Shown: positions 27,254 through 38,204, counted from the stretch's first letter. The stretch is DNA of 64,000 bases from Rhizobium metallidurans (GCF_014196505.1 NZ_JACIDW010000001.1:1-64000); one strand, 5' to 3'. Made by a program: numbers and translations. Notes: generated by a model from the letters alone, not told the origin.

Positions 27254-29257
27254 CTATGCCTCGAGCCACTTCACCTCATCCCGCGTCAGCTTGATATCGA
27301 GCGCCGAGAGGCTGTCCTCCAGCTCGGCGATCGTACGTGGTCCGATCAGCGGAATGACGGGGAACGGCTGCGCGATGACATAGGCGAGCGCGATGTGGAT
27401 CGGGCTGCGGCCAAGCTTGGCCGCCAGCTCGATGGCGCGGTCGCGGCGCACGAAGTTGCGGTCGGAATACCAGCAACGGACGATTTCCTCGTCGTCGTGC
27501 TTGTCGCGGCCGGCACGGTCGGTGAAGAACCCGCGGCCCTGGCTCGACCATGCGAAGTTCGGCACCTGCCGCTCGTTGAGCCACGTCTTCCATTCGTCGG
27601 TCGACGACGTCACGCAACCGGCCCAGATCGGGTCGAGCATTTCGGCGAGCGAGTAGTTGTTCGACAGTGCTGCCGGCGCCAGCTTACCGTTCTTCGCCGC
27701 GTAAGCCGCCGCCTCGTCCATGCGTTCACGGGTCCAGTTGGAGCCACCGAAGATACCGCGGATGCGGCCGCGCTTGACCTCCGCGTCCATGGCATCGACG
27801 AACTCGCCGACCGGGACGTCGGTGTTGTCGCGGTGCATGAAGTAGATGTCGACGTAATCAGTCTTCAGGCGGTTGAGCGACTGGTCGAGCTGCTTGGCGA
27901 TGATATCTGGATAGACCAGCGGCGAGTGCGCGCCCTTGCCGATCAGCACGATCTCCTCGCGGTTGACGTTGCGGCTGGTGTGCCAGTCGCCGAAGATGCT
28001 TTCGGTCTTGCCGCCGCCATAGATGAAGGCGGTGTCGAAGACATTGCCGCCGGCTTCATAGAAGGCATCGAGTGTCAGCGAGGCGGCGGCGAAGTTCGGG
28101 AAGAATTCGAAGCCGAGCGTGACGACCGAGGCAGGCTTGGAGATGCCGGGGATGGACCGCTTGGGAATGCTGTTGCCGAGCGTGACCTTGTCGCCGGCAA
28201 GATTGGTCACCCGCTTTGCCGCCTTCTCGACGCTGTATTCCAGGCCGATCGACGCGCGCCACTGGTCGAGCACGCGCAGATTGCCGACGGAATCGGCCCA
28301 GCCCATGCCGGGAGAGGTGAATTCCTGCCGGCCGGAGCGGATGGCATCGCCCGCCGCATCGACTTCGAAGGAATAGAGCCAGCGATCTTCCTTGACCTCG
28401 ATCGTCTGCTGCTCGTTGCCCTTGAACAGCTCGATCTTGCCGACGCCGCCCTTGTGGCCCGACGCGAACCAGAAGTCCTTGACCTCGATGCGGCCTTCCG
28501 AGCCGATGATGCGCAGCGTGTTGTCCTGGTTCGCCATGATCGAGCACGAGACTTCGGCGATGACGCCGCCGGGGAACTGCAGCACGGCGGACGCCCATTC
28601 GTCGACCCCGGACTGGCCGAGATGGCCGACGCCCGCGACCTTTTCCGGCTCCAGGAACGGCTTGCCTTCGGCAGCACCCGCGATCAGCCGGGCCATGGAG
28701 ACAGGATAGCCGCCGACATCGAGAATGCCGCCGCCGGCGGTCTCGTTGGCAAACAGCCTGTGTTCCGGGCGGAACGTCCCCATGTTGAAGCCGAAGCTTG
28801 TGCGGATGATGCGCAGGGCGCCGATCGCGCCGGATTTCACCAGTTCGACGATCTTGGCCGTCTGCGGATGGACTCGGTACATGAAGGCCTCGCCCGCGAA
28901 AACGTCGGCCTTCTTGGCTTCATGATAGATGGCGTCGGCGTCGTAGGCCGTCAGCGCGATCGGCTTTTCGACCAGCACATGCTTGCCTGCCCGGATCGCC
29001 TTGATCGCCCATTCGGCGTGACCGGTGTGCGGCACGGCGATGTAGACGGCGTCTATCTCGCTATCCTCGAGCAGCGCCTCATAGCCCTTGACGATGCGGG
29101 CGCGGGGGAAGTTTTCAGCGAGGCCCGGCTTTTCCGGGTTGCGGGTGGCGATGGCGACGAGCTTGCCGGTGCGCGAATGCGCGATGCCATCGGCAAAGGT
29201 GCGCGCGATTGTGCCCGGGCCGATGATACCCCAGCGGATCGGTTGATCTGAGCTCAT
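27254..29257 (-). CDS. Fused Gfo/Idh/MocA oxidoreductase and aldo/keto reductase
   Basis: A 667-residue two-enzyme protein. Residues about 1-340 form a Gfo/Idh/MocA oxidoreductase (IRWGIIGPGTIARTFADG, catalytic HVLVEKPIAL, GGGILDVGGYPVSMARL). Residues about 345-667 form an aldo/keto reductase with all four catalytic residues readable: Asp and Tyr in FDTAFIYGGGKTE, Lys in VLIGKGAH and His in IYFMHRDN. ATG 29257 was chosen over the open frame to 29293. It is last in the leftward operon after the CUT1 sugar importer, so it probably interconverts the imported sugar using two NAD(P) sites. Confidence 0.88.
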   Translation of the reverse strand: MSSDQPIRWGIIGPGTIARTFADGIAHSRTGKLVAIATRNPEKPGLAENFPRARIVKGYEALLEDSEIDAVYIAVPHTGHAEWAIKAIRAGKHVLVEKPIALTAYDADAIYHEAKKADVFAGEAFMYRVHPQTAKIVELVKSGAIGALRIIRTSFGFNMGTFRPEHRLFANETAGGGILDVGGYPVSMARLIAGAAEGKPFLEPEKVAGVGHLGQSGVDEWASAVLQFPGGVIAEVSCSIMANQDNTLRIIGSEGRIEVKDFWFASGHKGGVGKIELFKGNEQQTIEVKEDRWLYSFEVDAAGDAIRSGRQEFTSPGMGWADSVGNLRVLDQWRASIGLEYSVEKAAKRVTNLAGDKVTLGNSIPKRSIPGISKPASVVTLGFEFFPNFAAASLTLDAFYEAGGNVFDTAFIYGGGKTESIFGDWHTSRNVNREEIVLIGKGAHSPLVYPDIIAKQLDQSLNRLKTDYVDIYFMHRDNTDVPVGEFVDAMDAEVKRGRIRGIFGGSNWTRERMDEAAAYAAKNGKLAPAALSNNYSLAEMLDPIWAGCVTSSTDEWKTWLNERQVPNFAWSSQGRGFFTDRAGRDKHDDEEIVRCWYSDRNFVRRDRAIELAAKLGRSPIHIALAYVIAQPFPVIPLIGPRTIAELEDSLSALDIKLTRDEVKWLEA

Positions 29258-29311
29258 GGGAAAGTCCTCTTCTTTCATGTCGGTCAGTTGCAAGTCTTGG
29301 GATGGAATTGT

Positions 29312-30397
<1,086 letters not shown>

Positions 30398-30411
30398 CAG
30401 GCGTTCCCCGA

Positions 30412-31248
30412 CTATTTGACTGCGCCGGCCGAAATGCCGGCGATGAAGTGACGTTGCAGGAACACGAAGACCACGAGGATCGGCGCCGTTAGCAGCATGG
30501 CGCCGGCCATGATGCCGCCCCATGAAACCTTGGTGAGACCGATCAGCGATCCGAGCGCCACCGGCGCGGTCATCATTCCGGGTTTGGAATTGATGAGCAG
30601 CGGCCAGAGGTAGTTGTTCCACGACGCCAGGAAGAGGATGATTGCGAGCGCCGCCATCGTCGGGCGTGCCAGCGGCAAGGCGATGCGCAGGAAGATTTGT
30701 CGCTCCTTGACCCCTTCGACGCGCGCGGCATCGAAGAGCTCAGCCGGCATCATCGAGAAGGCCTGGCGCATGAACAACACGCCGAGCGAGTTGAACAGCG
30801 GCGGGACGATCAGCGCCACCCAGGTGTTGGCGAGCTTGAACTCGCGGGCCACCATGATGAACTGCGGGATGACGACGACGGCGAACGGCAGCGTGATGGT
30901 GCCGAGAATGATGGCGACGACCATCGACTTGCCGACGAAGCGATAGCGCGCCAGTGCCCAGCCCGCCATCGAGGTCAGAAGCACCGACAGGAACGTATAG
31001 ACCGAGGCGACCACGACCGAGATGAACATGGCGCGGACGAAATCGGTATCGGCCTGCAGGTTCTTGAAGTTCTCGACGAAGTTCGTCGACGGCCAGAGCA
31101 CGATGTCGGGGCTGAAGATGCCGTAATCGGGCATAGTCGAGAAGACGAACATCATCCAGATCGGAAACAGCCAGACGATCGCAAGCGGCGTCAGCACGAC
31201 ATGCAGGAGAACGGTCTGCAGCATCTTGGATTGGGACTTGGACTTCAT
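30412..31248 (-). CDS. CUT1 sugar ABC permease (MalG-like)
   Basis: A 278-residue inner-membrane permease with about six hydrophobic segments. The ATPase-docking loop ELFDAARVEGVKERQIFLRI carries the EAA-type pattern, and the C-terminus HFIAGISAGAVK is typical of MalG-type subunits. Its start overlaps the stop of the MalF-like gene (ATGA). It works with the next gene, the ATPase and the binding protein as one importer. Confidence 0.92.
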   Translation of the reverse strand: MKSKSQSKMLQTVLLHVVLTPLAIVWLFPIWMMFVFSTMPDYGIFSPDIVLWPSTNFVENFKNLQADTDFVRAMFISVVVASVYTFLSVLLTSMAGWALARYRFVGKSMVVAIILGTITLPFAVVVIPQFIMVAREFKLANTWVALIVPPLFNSLGVLFMRQAFSMMPAELFDAARVEGVKERQIFLRIALPLARPTMAALAIILFLASWNNYLWPLLINSKPGMMTAPVALGSLIGLTKVSWGGIMAGAMLLTAPILVVFVFLQRHFIAGISAGAVK

Positions 31249-32105
31249 TTCTGTTCCCTCCCGACCCAGAGATTGAGCAGCGAGATGGTGATGGCGAGGA
31301 TGGCCATGGTGTAGGCGATCGCGGACGCGTAGCCGAAGTTCAGCGACAGGAAGCCCTGGCGATAGAGCAGCAGGCCGAGCGTTTCGGTACCGCCGCCGGG
31401 ACCACCGCGATTGGTGATCAGGAAGGGTTCCGCGAAGAGCTGCATCGTGCCGATAACGGACAGGATGACGCAGAACAGGATGATCGGCTTCAACAGCGGC
31501 AGGGTGATATGGATGAACTGCTTGGTCTTCGAGACCTTGTCCAGCGTCGCCGCCTCGTAGACATCGTCAGGGATCGATTGCAGACCGGCGAGCAGGATAA
31601 TGGCGTTGTAGCCCGCCCAGCGCCAGGTGACGGCGATGATGACGAGCGCCATAGCGGCATTGGCATTGTCGAACCAGGAGACGGGAGACAGGCCGACCGA
31701 GGTGATCAGCTTGTTGACGATGCCGAAATCGATGCTGAACATCAGCCGGAAGACCGCGGCATAGGCCACCTCGCCGACGACGACGGGCGCGAAGAAGGCA
31801 AAGCGATACAGCGGGCGCGCCTTGAGGAGCGGCGAGTTCAGGAGCACGGCCATCAGCGTCGCAAGCGCGATCATGACAGGCACCTGGATCACCAGGATGA
31901 TCAGCGTGTTATAGAGCGCATTGTAGAAGGCGGGATCGCCGATCAGGCGTCCCCAATTGATGGAAGCGCTGAATTTCCAGGGGTTTACGCGCGTATTCTG
32001 AAACGAGATCAGAAACGAACTGATGATGGGCCATAGCCAGAACGTGGCGAAGACCAGCAGATAGGGCGCAAGAAACAGATATGCGCTCCGGTTCCGGATC
32101 GGCAT
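31245..32105 (-). CDS. CUT1 sugar ABC permease (MalF-like)
   Basis: A 286-residue permease with six predicted membrane spans. YLFLAPYLLVFATFWLWPII opens the protein, and the docking loop DVYEAATLDKVSKTKQFIHI lies near residue 195. It follows the binding-protein gene after a 67-bp gap that contains a stem-loop. Confidence 0.92.
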   Translation of the reverse strand: MPIRNRSAYLFLAPYLLVFATFWLWPIISSFLISFQNTRVNPWKFSASINWGRLIGDPAFYNALYNTLIILVIQVPVMIALATLMAVLLNSPLLKARPLYRFAFFAPVVVGEVAYAAVFRLMFSIDFGIVNKLITSVGLSPVSWFDNANAAMALVIIAVTWRWAGYNAIILLAGLQSIPDDVYEAATLDKVSKTKQFIHITLPLLKPIILFCVILSVIGTMQLFAEPFLITNRGGPGGGTETLGLLLYRQGFLSLNFGYASAIAYTMAILAITISLLNLWVGREQK

Positions 32106-32139
32106 TTCATTCTCCTCAAAGTCGAAGCGAGAGATGGAA

Positions 32140-32164
32140 GCCGGGCACCCACAGGATGCCCGGC
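32140..32164 (-). other. Intercistronic stem-loop after CUT1 binding-protein gene
   Basis: GCCGGGCA at 32140-32147 pairs with TGCCCGGC at 32157-32164 around a 9-nt loop, immediately after the binding-protein stop at 32173 on the transcribed strand. Confidence 0.65.
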
Positions 32165-32172
32165 ATCGTCAC

Positions 32173-33447
32173 TCATTCCGCGATGGGAAGGCCGGTGGCG
32201 GTCTCGATCTGCTTGGCGGCATCGTCGAGCGCCGCCTTCGCGTCCGGGTAGCCGCCGGCGAAATACTTGGTCTGCGTCGCCTTGTAGATGGCGTCGGCAT
32301 CCGTCTGGAACTGCGTGCCGCGGCTCGGCACGATCTTCGGCAGGGTCGAGAGAATATCGGCCCAGACCTTCTGGCCGCCCCAATAGGGTTGCGCCTCGTT
32401 GACGAACGGATCCTGCACCGCCGACAGCAGCGACGGCACGAGGCCGAAGGACTTCAGCATCGCGACCTGGCCCTCATTGGTGCCGAGCGCGTAGTCGATG
32501 TACGTCCAGGCGGCTTCCTTGTTGGCCGAGTTGGCGGCGATCGCCAGCGACGAGCCGCCGAGATTGGCCGCGCGCGGTCCGTCCGCCGTCAGGCTCGGCA
32601 TCATGTAGACGCCCCACTTGCCGGAGAGATCGGGAGAGCCCGAGCGCACGGTGCCTTCGTACCAGCCGCCATACATCTGGCTGGCGGCCTTGCCGGCGGT
32701 GTTGGCCTGGATCTTCTCGTCCCAGATGGCGGCCGTCAGCGTGCCCGCGTCCTTCATCTCCTTGACCTTCTCAAGGGTGGCGACGCAGGCGGGCTGGTTG
32801 ATGGTGATGTTCTGGCCATCGCTCGAGAAGTAGCCGCAGCCCTGCTCGTTGGAGATCATGCGGAACCATTCGCTGTCGCCGTTGAAATCGGCCTGCGCCA
32901 TGACGACGCCCGGGTTTGCGGCCGAGATCTTCTTGCCGGCGGCGATGAAATCGTCCCAGGTCTTGATCGACGCCGGATCGACGCCGGCCTTCTCATAGAA
33001 GTCGCGACGATAGAAGACGGCGACCGGACCGGAATCCCAGGGCATGGCATAGGCGACATCGCCCACTTCAAGCTCGGTGCGCTTGAACTCAGGAAATTTC
33101 GCTTGGATTTCAGCCGTATAGCCGAGGTCCTTCAAGTTGGCGAAGCAATCCGGGAAACGGTTCCAGAAGATTTCGGCCTCGAAGTTTTCGACCGTGACGA
33201 TGTCAGGCAGACCCTCGCCGCCCGCCGCGCAGGCTGCCAGCATCTTGTCGAAAACCTGTTGGTTTCCAAGGTCTTCCACCGTGACCTTGATATCCGGATG
33301 GAGCTTGTTGAAGCCTTCGAGCGTGGACTTCAGCGCCGACGCGGCGACGTTCCAGCTCCAGATGGTGAGATTGCCCGACTGCGCGAATGCGGAGCCGGAT
33401 GCAAGAAGTGCAACAGCAGCGGTTGCACCGATAAGTTTGAAGCGCAT
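32173..33447 (-). CDS. CUT1 sugar ABC transporter substrate-binding protein
   Basis: A 424-residue extracellular solute-binding protein (family 1). The signal peptide MRFKLIGATAAVALLASGSA ends near AFAQSG. Landmarks are LTIWSWNVAASALKSTLEGF at the mature N-terminus, LPDIVTVENFEAEIF, and the WTYIDYALGTNEGQVAML region. GGGAGGATT precedes ATG 33447. It is the first gene of the leftward operon and divergent from the AraC regulator. The sugar ligand is not readable. Confidence 0.93.
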   Translation of the reverse strand: MRFKLIGATAAVALLASGSAFAQSGNLTIWSWNVAASALKSTLEGFNKLHPDIKVTVEDLGNQQVFDKMLAACAAGGEGLPDIVTVENFEAEIFWNRFPDCFANLKDLGYTAEIQAKFPEFKRTELEVGDVAYAMPWDSGPVAVFYRRDFYEKAGVDPASIKTWDDFIAAGKKISAANPGVVMAQADFNGDSEWFRMISNEQGCGYFSSDGQNITINQPACVATLEKVKEMKDAGTLTAAIWDEKIQANTAGKAASQMYGGWYEGTVRSGSPDLSGKWGVYMMPSLTADGPRAANLGGSSLAIAANSANKEAAWTYIDYALGTNEGQVAMLKSFGLVPSLLSAVQDPFVNEAQPYWGGQKVWADILSTLPKIVPSRGTQFQTDADAIYKATQTKYFAGGYPDAKAALDDAAKQIETATGLPIAE

Positions 33448-33533
33448 TGAAAATCCTCCCTTTTCAATTGCCGTCCCTTAGCGAACGTGACTACACTAAC
33501 CGCAAGGGAGCCGCTGTCTCCTAAAAAGGGAAT

Positions 33534-34445
33534 ATGGATTTGGCGGAAAGTAAGATTGAGCAGAGGGCTGTCTATCAGCCGGGAGCGAGCAGCATCGAGG
33601 GATTGCCGACGGCACTCCAGATGTTTCACAACCATCCGCCACCAATGCTGATGCCGCATTGGCATGTGCAGGTGGAGCTGAACTACATCATGCGCGGTGA
33701 GGTGCACTACCGCATGAACGGCCACGACATCAGCATGAAGGCCGGCGACATGTGCCTGTTCTGGGGCGGGCAGCCGCACCAGATGGACGAAAGCAGCGAT
33801 GATTCGATCTATGCAGGCGGGCATCTGCCGCTGGTCTATTTTTTTCGCATGCGGCTGCCGATCAACATCTCGAGCCGGCTGATGAAGGGCGAGATTCTCT
33901 TCACGTCGGCGACCGATGCCGCCGACAAAGAGAACTTCCCGCGCTGGGTGGCTTACGCGAAATCCGGCGATGCCGCCAAGGCGCAGCACGCCGTTGAGGA
34001 GATGCTTCTGCGCATCGAGCGCATCGTGCTCGACCCCTATTCGATGCTGGCGCCCAACGGCTTGTCGGCTACGGATGATGTCGAGCAGGCCTATCCGCAA
34101 TCCTCGCGCAGCGTCGCGCGCATGTGCGATTTCATCGCCCTGAACTTCCTGCACGAGATCGATTCGGTCGATATCGCGCGCGCCGCGGACCTGCATCCGA
34201 AGTATGCAATGAACCTCTTCAAGAAGACGACGGGCATGACGCTCAGCAAGTACGTCAACCTGCTCAGGCTTTCACGCGCGCAGGCGATGCTGATGAACGA
34301 AGAGGCGAATGTGCTGCAGGTGGCGATGGATAGCGGGTTCGGCTCGATCAGCGCCTTCAACAAATCCTTCCGCCATATCGCCGGCATGTCGCCATCCGAT
34401 TTCCGTCGCGACGCGCGCTTCATCTCGCAATACGTTCCGGCCTGA
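33534..34445 (+). CDS. AraC family transcriptional regulator
   Basis: A 303-residue regulator with an N-terminal cupin sensor (MPHWHVQVELNYIMRGEVHY, MKAGDMCLFWGGQPHQM) and a C-terminal double helix-turn-helix from about residue 200 (DIARAADLHPKYAMNLFKKT; LQVAMDSGFGSISAFNKSFR). It is divergent from the CUT1 operon across an 86-bp gap, and upstream of the dehydratase and FAH genes. It likely activates both sides when the sugar is present. Confidence 0.93.
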   Translation: MDLAESKIEQRAVYQPGASSIEGLPTALQMFHNHPPPMLMPHWHVQVELNYIMRGEVHYRMNGHDISMKAGDMCLFWGGQPHQMDESSDDSIYAGGHLPLVYFFRMRLPINISSRLMKGEILFTSATDAADKENFPRWVAYAKSGDAAKAQHAVEEMLLRIERIVLDPYSMLAPNGLSATDDVEQAYPQSSRSVARMCDFIALNFLHEIDSVDIARAADLHPKYAMNLFKKTTGMTLSKYVNLLRLSRAQAMLMNEEANVLQVAMDSGFGSISAFNKSFRHIAGMSPSDFRRDARFISQYVPA

Positions 34446-34448
34446 GGA

Positions 34449-34469
34449 GGCAACGCCGTAAACGTTGCC
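34449..34469 (+). other. Stem-loop after AraC gene
   Basis: GGCAACG at 34449-34455 pairs with CGTTGCC at 34463-34469 just after the AraC stop. Without a T-run it is only a weak terminator candidate. Confidence 0.4.
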
Positions 34470-34580
34470 GGAGTGATTTCAGTCCGTTTCGGGCGCCGAC
34501 AGTCCGCCATTCTTGCCGATGACTATTTGAACGCGCCTATCGGTTAACCGCATGACTATACCGCAGCAAAACCAAGGGAA

Positions 34581-36425
34581 ATGATCGTGGTCGAGAAAAC
34601 ACCCGCCTCATCCAGTGACACCGCAATCGACGAGAAGACCGGGACACCGCAGCTTCGCTCCAGGGCCTGGTTCGACAATCTGGCCAATCCCGACATGACG
34701 GCGCTCTATCTCGAGCGCTACATGAACTTCGGCCTCAGCCAGGAAGAGCTGCAGTCCGGCCGACCAATCATCGGCATCGCGCAGACGGGCTCGGACCTCT
34801 CGCCGTGCAACCGCCACCATATCGAGCTTGCCAAGCGCGTGCGCGAAGGTATCCGCGATGCCGGCGGGATCGCCATCGAGTTTCCGGTGCACCCGATCCA
34901 GGAAACCGGCAAGCGCCCGACCGCCGGCCTCGACCGCAATCTCTCCTATCTCGGCCTTGTCGAGGTGCTCTACGGCTATCCGCTCGATGGCGTGGTGCTG
35001 ACGATCGGCTGCGACAAGACCACGCCGGCCTGTCTCATGGCCGCGGCAACCGTGAACATCCCCGCGATCGCGTTGTCCGTCGGCCCGATGTTGAATGGCT
35101 GGTTCCGTGGCGAGCGCACGGGCTCGGGCACGATCGTGTGGAAGGCGCGCGAGATGATGGCGCGCGGCGAGATCGACTACCAGGGCTTCGTCAAGCTCGT
35201 CGCCTCCTCAGCACCCTCGACCGGCTACTGCAATACGATGGGTACGGCAACCACGATGAACTCGCTTGCCGAAGCTTTGGGCATGCAGCTTCCTGGCGCC
35301 GCCGCCATTCCGGCACCGTACCGCGATCGCCAGGAAATCTCCTACGAGACCGGCCTGCGGATCGTCGAGATGGTACGCGAGGATCTGAAGCCATCCGACA
35401 TCCTGACCAGGGAAGCCTTCATCAACGCGATCAAGGTGAACTCCGCGATCGGCGGCTCGACCAACGCGCCGATCCACCTGAACGCGCTTGCCCGTCATGT
35501 CGGCGTCGAACTCTCGGTCGACGACTGGCAGACCCATGGCGAGGAAATCCCGCTGCTCGTCAACCTGCAGCCGGCAGGTGAATATCTCGGCGAGGACTAT
35601 TACCACGCCGGCGGCGTCCCCGCCGTCATGGGCGAGTTGATCAAGCACGGCCACCTCGACACCAACGCGATGACGGTCAACGGCAAGACGGTCGGCGAGA
35701 ACTACACGGCTTCGATGATCGAGGACGAAAAGGTCATACGGCCGTTCGACCGGCCGCTGAAGGAGCGCGCCGGCTTCCGCGTGCTGAAGGGCAATCTCTT
35801 CTCCTCGGCGATCATGAAGACCAGCGTCATCTCGCCGGAGTTCCGCGACCGCTATCTCTCCAATCCCGATGACCCGGAAGCCTTCACCGGCCGCGCCGTC
35901 GTCTTCGACGGGCCGGAGGATTACCACCACCGCATCGACGATCCGTCGCTGGCCATCGACGCCGCGACCATCCTCTTCATGCGCGGCGCCGGCCCGATCG
36001 GCTATCCGGGTGCCGCCGAGGTGGTCAACATGCGCGCGCCGGATTACCTGTTGAAACAGGGCATTTCCTCTCTCCCCTGCGTCGGCGACGGTCGCCAGTC
36101 GGGCACATCAGGGTCGCCCTCGATCCTCAACGCCTCGCCCGAAGCCGCTGCCGGTGGTGGTCTTGCGATCCTTCAGACGGGCGATCAGGTGCGCATCGAC
36201 CTGAAGAAGGGCACCGCCAACATCCTGATCAGCGACGAGGAGATCGCCAGGCGGCGCGCGGAACTGGTTGCCGCCGGCGGCTATGTCTATCCGGAAAGCC
36301 AGACGCCGTGGCAGGAAATCCAGCGCTCCTATGTCGGGCAGATGGAAACCGGCGCGGTGCTGGAGCCGGCGGTGAAGTATCAGCGGATCGCGCAGACCAA
36401 GGGTATCCCGCGCGACAACCACTAA
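34581..36425 (+). CDS. IlvD/Edd family sugar-acid dehydratase
   Basis: A 614-residue iron-sulfur dehydratase. Likely cluster ligands are the cysteines of [10 protein letters not shown] (about residue 76), [13 protein letters not shown] (about 145) and [18 protein letters not shown] (about 500). Length and wording resemble the pentonate dehydratases of the IlvD/Edd family (L-arabinonate or D-xylonate dehydratase) rather than IlvD itself. It should remove water from an aldonate to give a 2-keto-3-deoxy acid. It is followed by an FAH-family gene and preceded by AraC. Confidence 0.85.
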   Translation: MIVVEKTPASSSDTAIDEKTGTPQLRSRAWFDNLANPDMTALYLERYMNFGLSQEELQSGRPIIGIAQTGSDLSPCNRHHIELAKRVREGIRDAGGIAIEFPVHPIQETGKRPTAGLDRNLSYLGLVEVLYGYPLDGVVLTIGCDKTTPACLMAAATVNIPAIALSVGPMLNGWFRGERTGSGTIVWKAREMMARGEIDYQGFVKLVASSAPSTGYCNTMGTATTMNSLAEALGMQLPGAAAIPAPYRDRQEISYETGLRIVEMVREDLKPSDILTREAFINAIKVNSAIGGSTNAPIHLNALARHVGVELSVDDWQTHGEEIPLLVNLQPAGEYLGEDYYHAGGVPAVMGELIKHGHLDTNAMTVNGKTVGENYTASMIEDEKVIRPFDRPLKERAGFRVLKGNLFSSAIMKTSVISPEFRDRYLSNPDDPEAFTGRAVVFDGPEDYHHRIDDPSLAIDAATILFMRGAGPIGYPGAAEVVNMRAPDYLLKQGISSLPCVGDGRQSGTSGSPSILNASPEAAAGGGLAILQTGDQVRIDLKKGTANILISDEEIARRRAELVAAGGYVYPESQTPWQEIQRSYVGQMETGAVLEPAVKYQRIAQTKGIPRDNH

Positions 36426-36442
36426 GCGGCGACATCAATCAT

Positions 36443-36482
36443 GGGCCGGTGACCGGAGAGGCGCCGGCCCGTGAGCGTTTTC
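36443..36482 (+). terminator. Terminator-like hairpin after dehydratase gene
   Basis: GGGCCGG at 36443-36449 pairs with CCGGCCC at 36464-36470, with a short T-run at 36478-36481. It lies in the 196-bp gap before the FAH-family gene, which may therefore have its own promoter. Confidence 0.5.
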
Positions 36483-36621
36483 GCTGATCGGCGATCGTTC
36501 CCGCGTATTCCGGCCTTGCCCGTCGTCGGCGAATGTGATCGATTTTGCTGCCGCTGGGTTGGAGGGCGGCGCATCCTTGGCTCATAGAGCGCGTCCATCG
36601 CTCGCGTGACGGAAAATTATC

Positions 36622-37782
36622 ATGCCTCATCCCCTTCTCGACGCCGCCGCCACGGGTGGTCTGTTCGTTGGCCGCGCCTGGAATCCTGCCGCCGACGGCC
36701 CCAGCATCGTGACGATCCGCGATCAACAGGTGATCGACATCACCTCGAAGGAGGCGGCAACCGTGAGCGCGCTTCTGGAGCGGTCCGATCTCGTGGCCTT
36801 CGTCCGCTCGGCTAAAGGCAAGTCGCTTGGAACACTCGAGGAGATCGCCGCAAACAGCACCGGCAAGCCGGATGCCTCGCGCCCCTATCTTCTGGCGCCG
36901 GTCGATCTGCAGGCGGTCAAGGCCTGCGGCGTCACCTTCGCGCAGTCGATGATCGAACGCGTGATCGAGGAGAAGGCGGCGGGCAATCCTGACCGGGCGG
37001 CCGCGATCCGCGAGCGTGTCAGCACCCTGATCGGCGGCAGCCTCAACAATCTCAAGGCCGGATCTTCTGAAGCGGCTAAGGTCAAGCAGGCGCTGATCGA
37101 GGAAGGCATGTGGTCGCAATATCTCGAGGTCGGTATCGGCCCGGATGCGGAGGTCTTCACCAAGGCGCCGGTGCTCTCCTCCGTCGGTTGGGGTGCCGAT
37201 GTCGGCCTGCATCCGGTCTCGACCTGGAACAATCCGGAGCCGGAAATCGTGCTCGCGGTCAACAGCCGTGGCGAGATCAGGGGGGCCGCACTTGGCAACG
37301 ACGTCAACCTGCGCGATGTCGAGGGGCGCTCGGCGCTGCTGCTCGGCAAGGCCAAGGACAACAACGCCTCCTGCGCGATCGGCCCCTTCATCCGCCTGCT
37401 CGACGAGAGCTTCGATCTCGACGCCGTGCGTAGCGCCGAACTCGACCTGAAAGTCACCGGCGAAGATGGCTTCGTGCTGCACGGCAAGAGCTCGATGTCG
37501 AAGATCAGCCGCGATCCGACCGATCTCGTGCGCCAGACCTGCGGCGCGCATCACCAGTATCCCGACGGCTTCATGCTGTTTCTCGGCACGCTGTTCGCCC
37601 CGACGCAGGACCGCGACGCGCCGAACCAGGGCTTCACCCACAAGATCGGCGACGTCGTGGAGATTTCGTCGGCCGGGCTCGGCGCGCTTGTCAACACGGT
37701 CCGCCGCTCCGACGACTGCCCGCCATGGACCTTCGGCATCAGCGCGTTGATGTCCAATCTGGCGAAACGCGGGCTGCTTTAG
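36622..37782 (+). CDS. FAH family 2-keto-3-deoxy-aldonate dehydratase, XylX-like
   Basis: A 386-residue fumarylacetoacetate-hydrolase-fold protein. The metal site is visible as NNPEPEIVLAVNSRGEI (acidic pair) followed by GNDVNLRDVEG, with the family SSMSKISRDPTDLV further on. Length equals the XylX-type enzymes that dehydrate 2-keto-3-deoxy-pentonates to alpha-ketoglutarate semialdehyde in the Weimberg pathway. Its place right after an aldonate dehydratase supports that role. A hydrolase or other FAH activity is not excluded. Confidence 0.82.
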   Translation: MPHPLLDAAATGGLFVGRAWNPAADGPSIVTIRDQQVIDITSKEAATVSALLERSDLVAFVRSAKGKSLGTLEEIAANSTGKPDASRPYLLAPVDLQAVKACGVTFAQSMIERVIEEKAAGNPDRAAAIRERVSTLIGGSLNNLKAGSSEAAKVKQALIEEGMWSQYLEVGIGPDAEVFTKAPVLSSVGWGADVGLHPVSTWNNPEPEIVLAVNSRGEIRGAALGNDVNLRDVEGRSALLLGKAKDNNASCAIGPFIRLLDESFDLDAVRSAELDLKVTGEDGFVLHGKSSMSKISRDPTDLVRQTCGAHHQYPDGFMLFLGTLFAPTQDRDAPNQGFTHKIGDVVEISSAGLGALVNTVRRSDDCPPWTFGISALMSNLAKRGLL

Positions 37783-37804
37783 GCGCATAGCGCAGGCAAG
37801 CTCG

Positions 37805-37827
37805 GATGGCGGCGTCGTGCCGCCATC
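37805..37827. other. Perfect 9-bp hairpin
   Basis: GATGGCGGC at 37805-37813 pairs with 37819-37827 around a 5-nt loop in the gap after the FAH gene. It is followed by an A-run on the plus strand, so it is not a normal intrinsic terminator for either strand. Confidence 0.45.
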
Positions 37828-37919
37828 AAAAAACATCCGGGATAAGCCGGCACCGCCTGTCCATTCCCGGCCGCAACCATATATTCACGGTGAAAGCGAA
37901 GCGAATATGTGAGGGTGCG

Positions 37920-38204
37920 ATGAAACGGACTGTGGTTGCGATTGTCGCACTGGCTCTTCTGGCAGGATGCACGACGGGCAAGGACTATTCCGCACCCGGC
38001 ATCACGCCCATTCCCGGCAGCATCATCTATAGTGGCCAGCCCCGGACGAAGCTCACGAAGTCGCCGATCGGCTCCACCTTCCCGCACAGCTTCATCGACC
38101 AGTATGGCCAGGAGGTCGAGGAAACCTACATGATCCAGCCCGACCGGACCCTGAAGATTGTGCACCGCGTCATCCGACCGATCCGTTTCGGCGGTAGAGA
38201 TTGA
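37920..38204 (+). CDS. Small lipoprotein, unknown function
   Basis: A 94-residue protein with a clear lipobox: MKRTVVAIVALALLAGCTTG, lipidated Cys at residue 17. The mature part of 78 residues has no recognised domain and ends IRPIRFGGRD. ATG 37920 is chosen because it begins the signal peptide; the open frame upstream shows no signal. It stands alone between the sugar-acid genes and an XRE regulator. Confidence 0.78.
   Translation: MKRTVVAIVALALLAGCTTGKDYSAPGITPIPGSIIYSGQPRTKLTKSPIGSTFPHSFIDQYGQEVEETYMIQPDRTLKIVHRVIRPIRFGGRD

Noticed and set aside
27395..29251. 618-codon plus-strand open frame antisense to the fused oxidoreductase
   Set aside because: It mirrors the real gene codon for codon and shows no motif or start signal; codon-position GC bias favours the minus strand.
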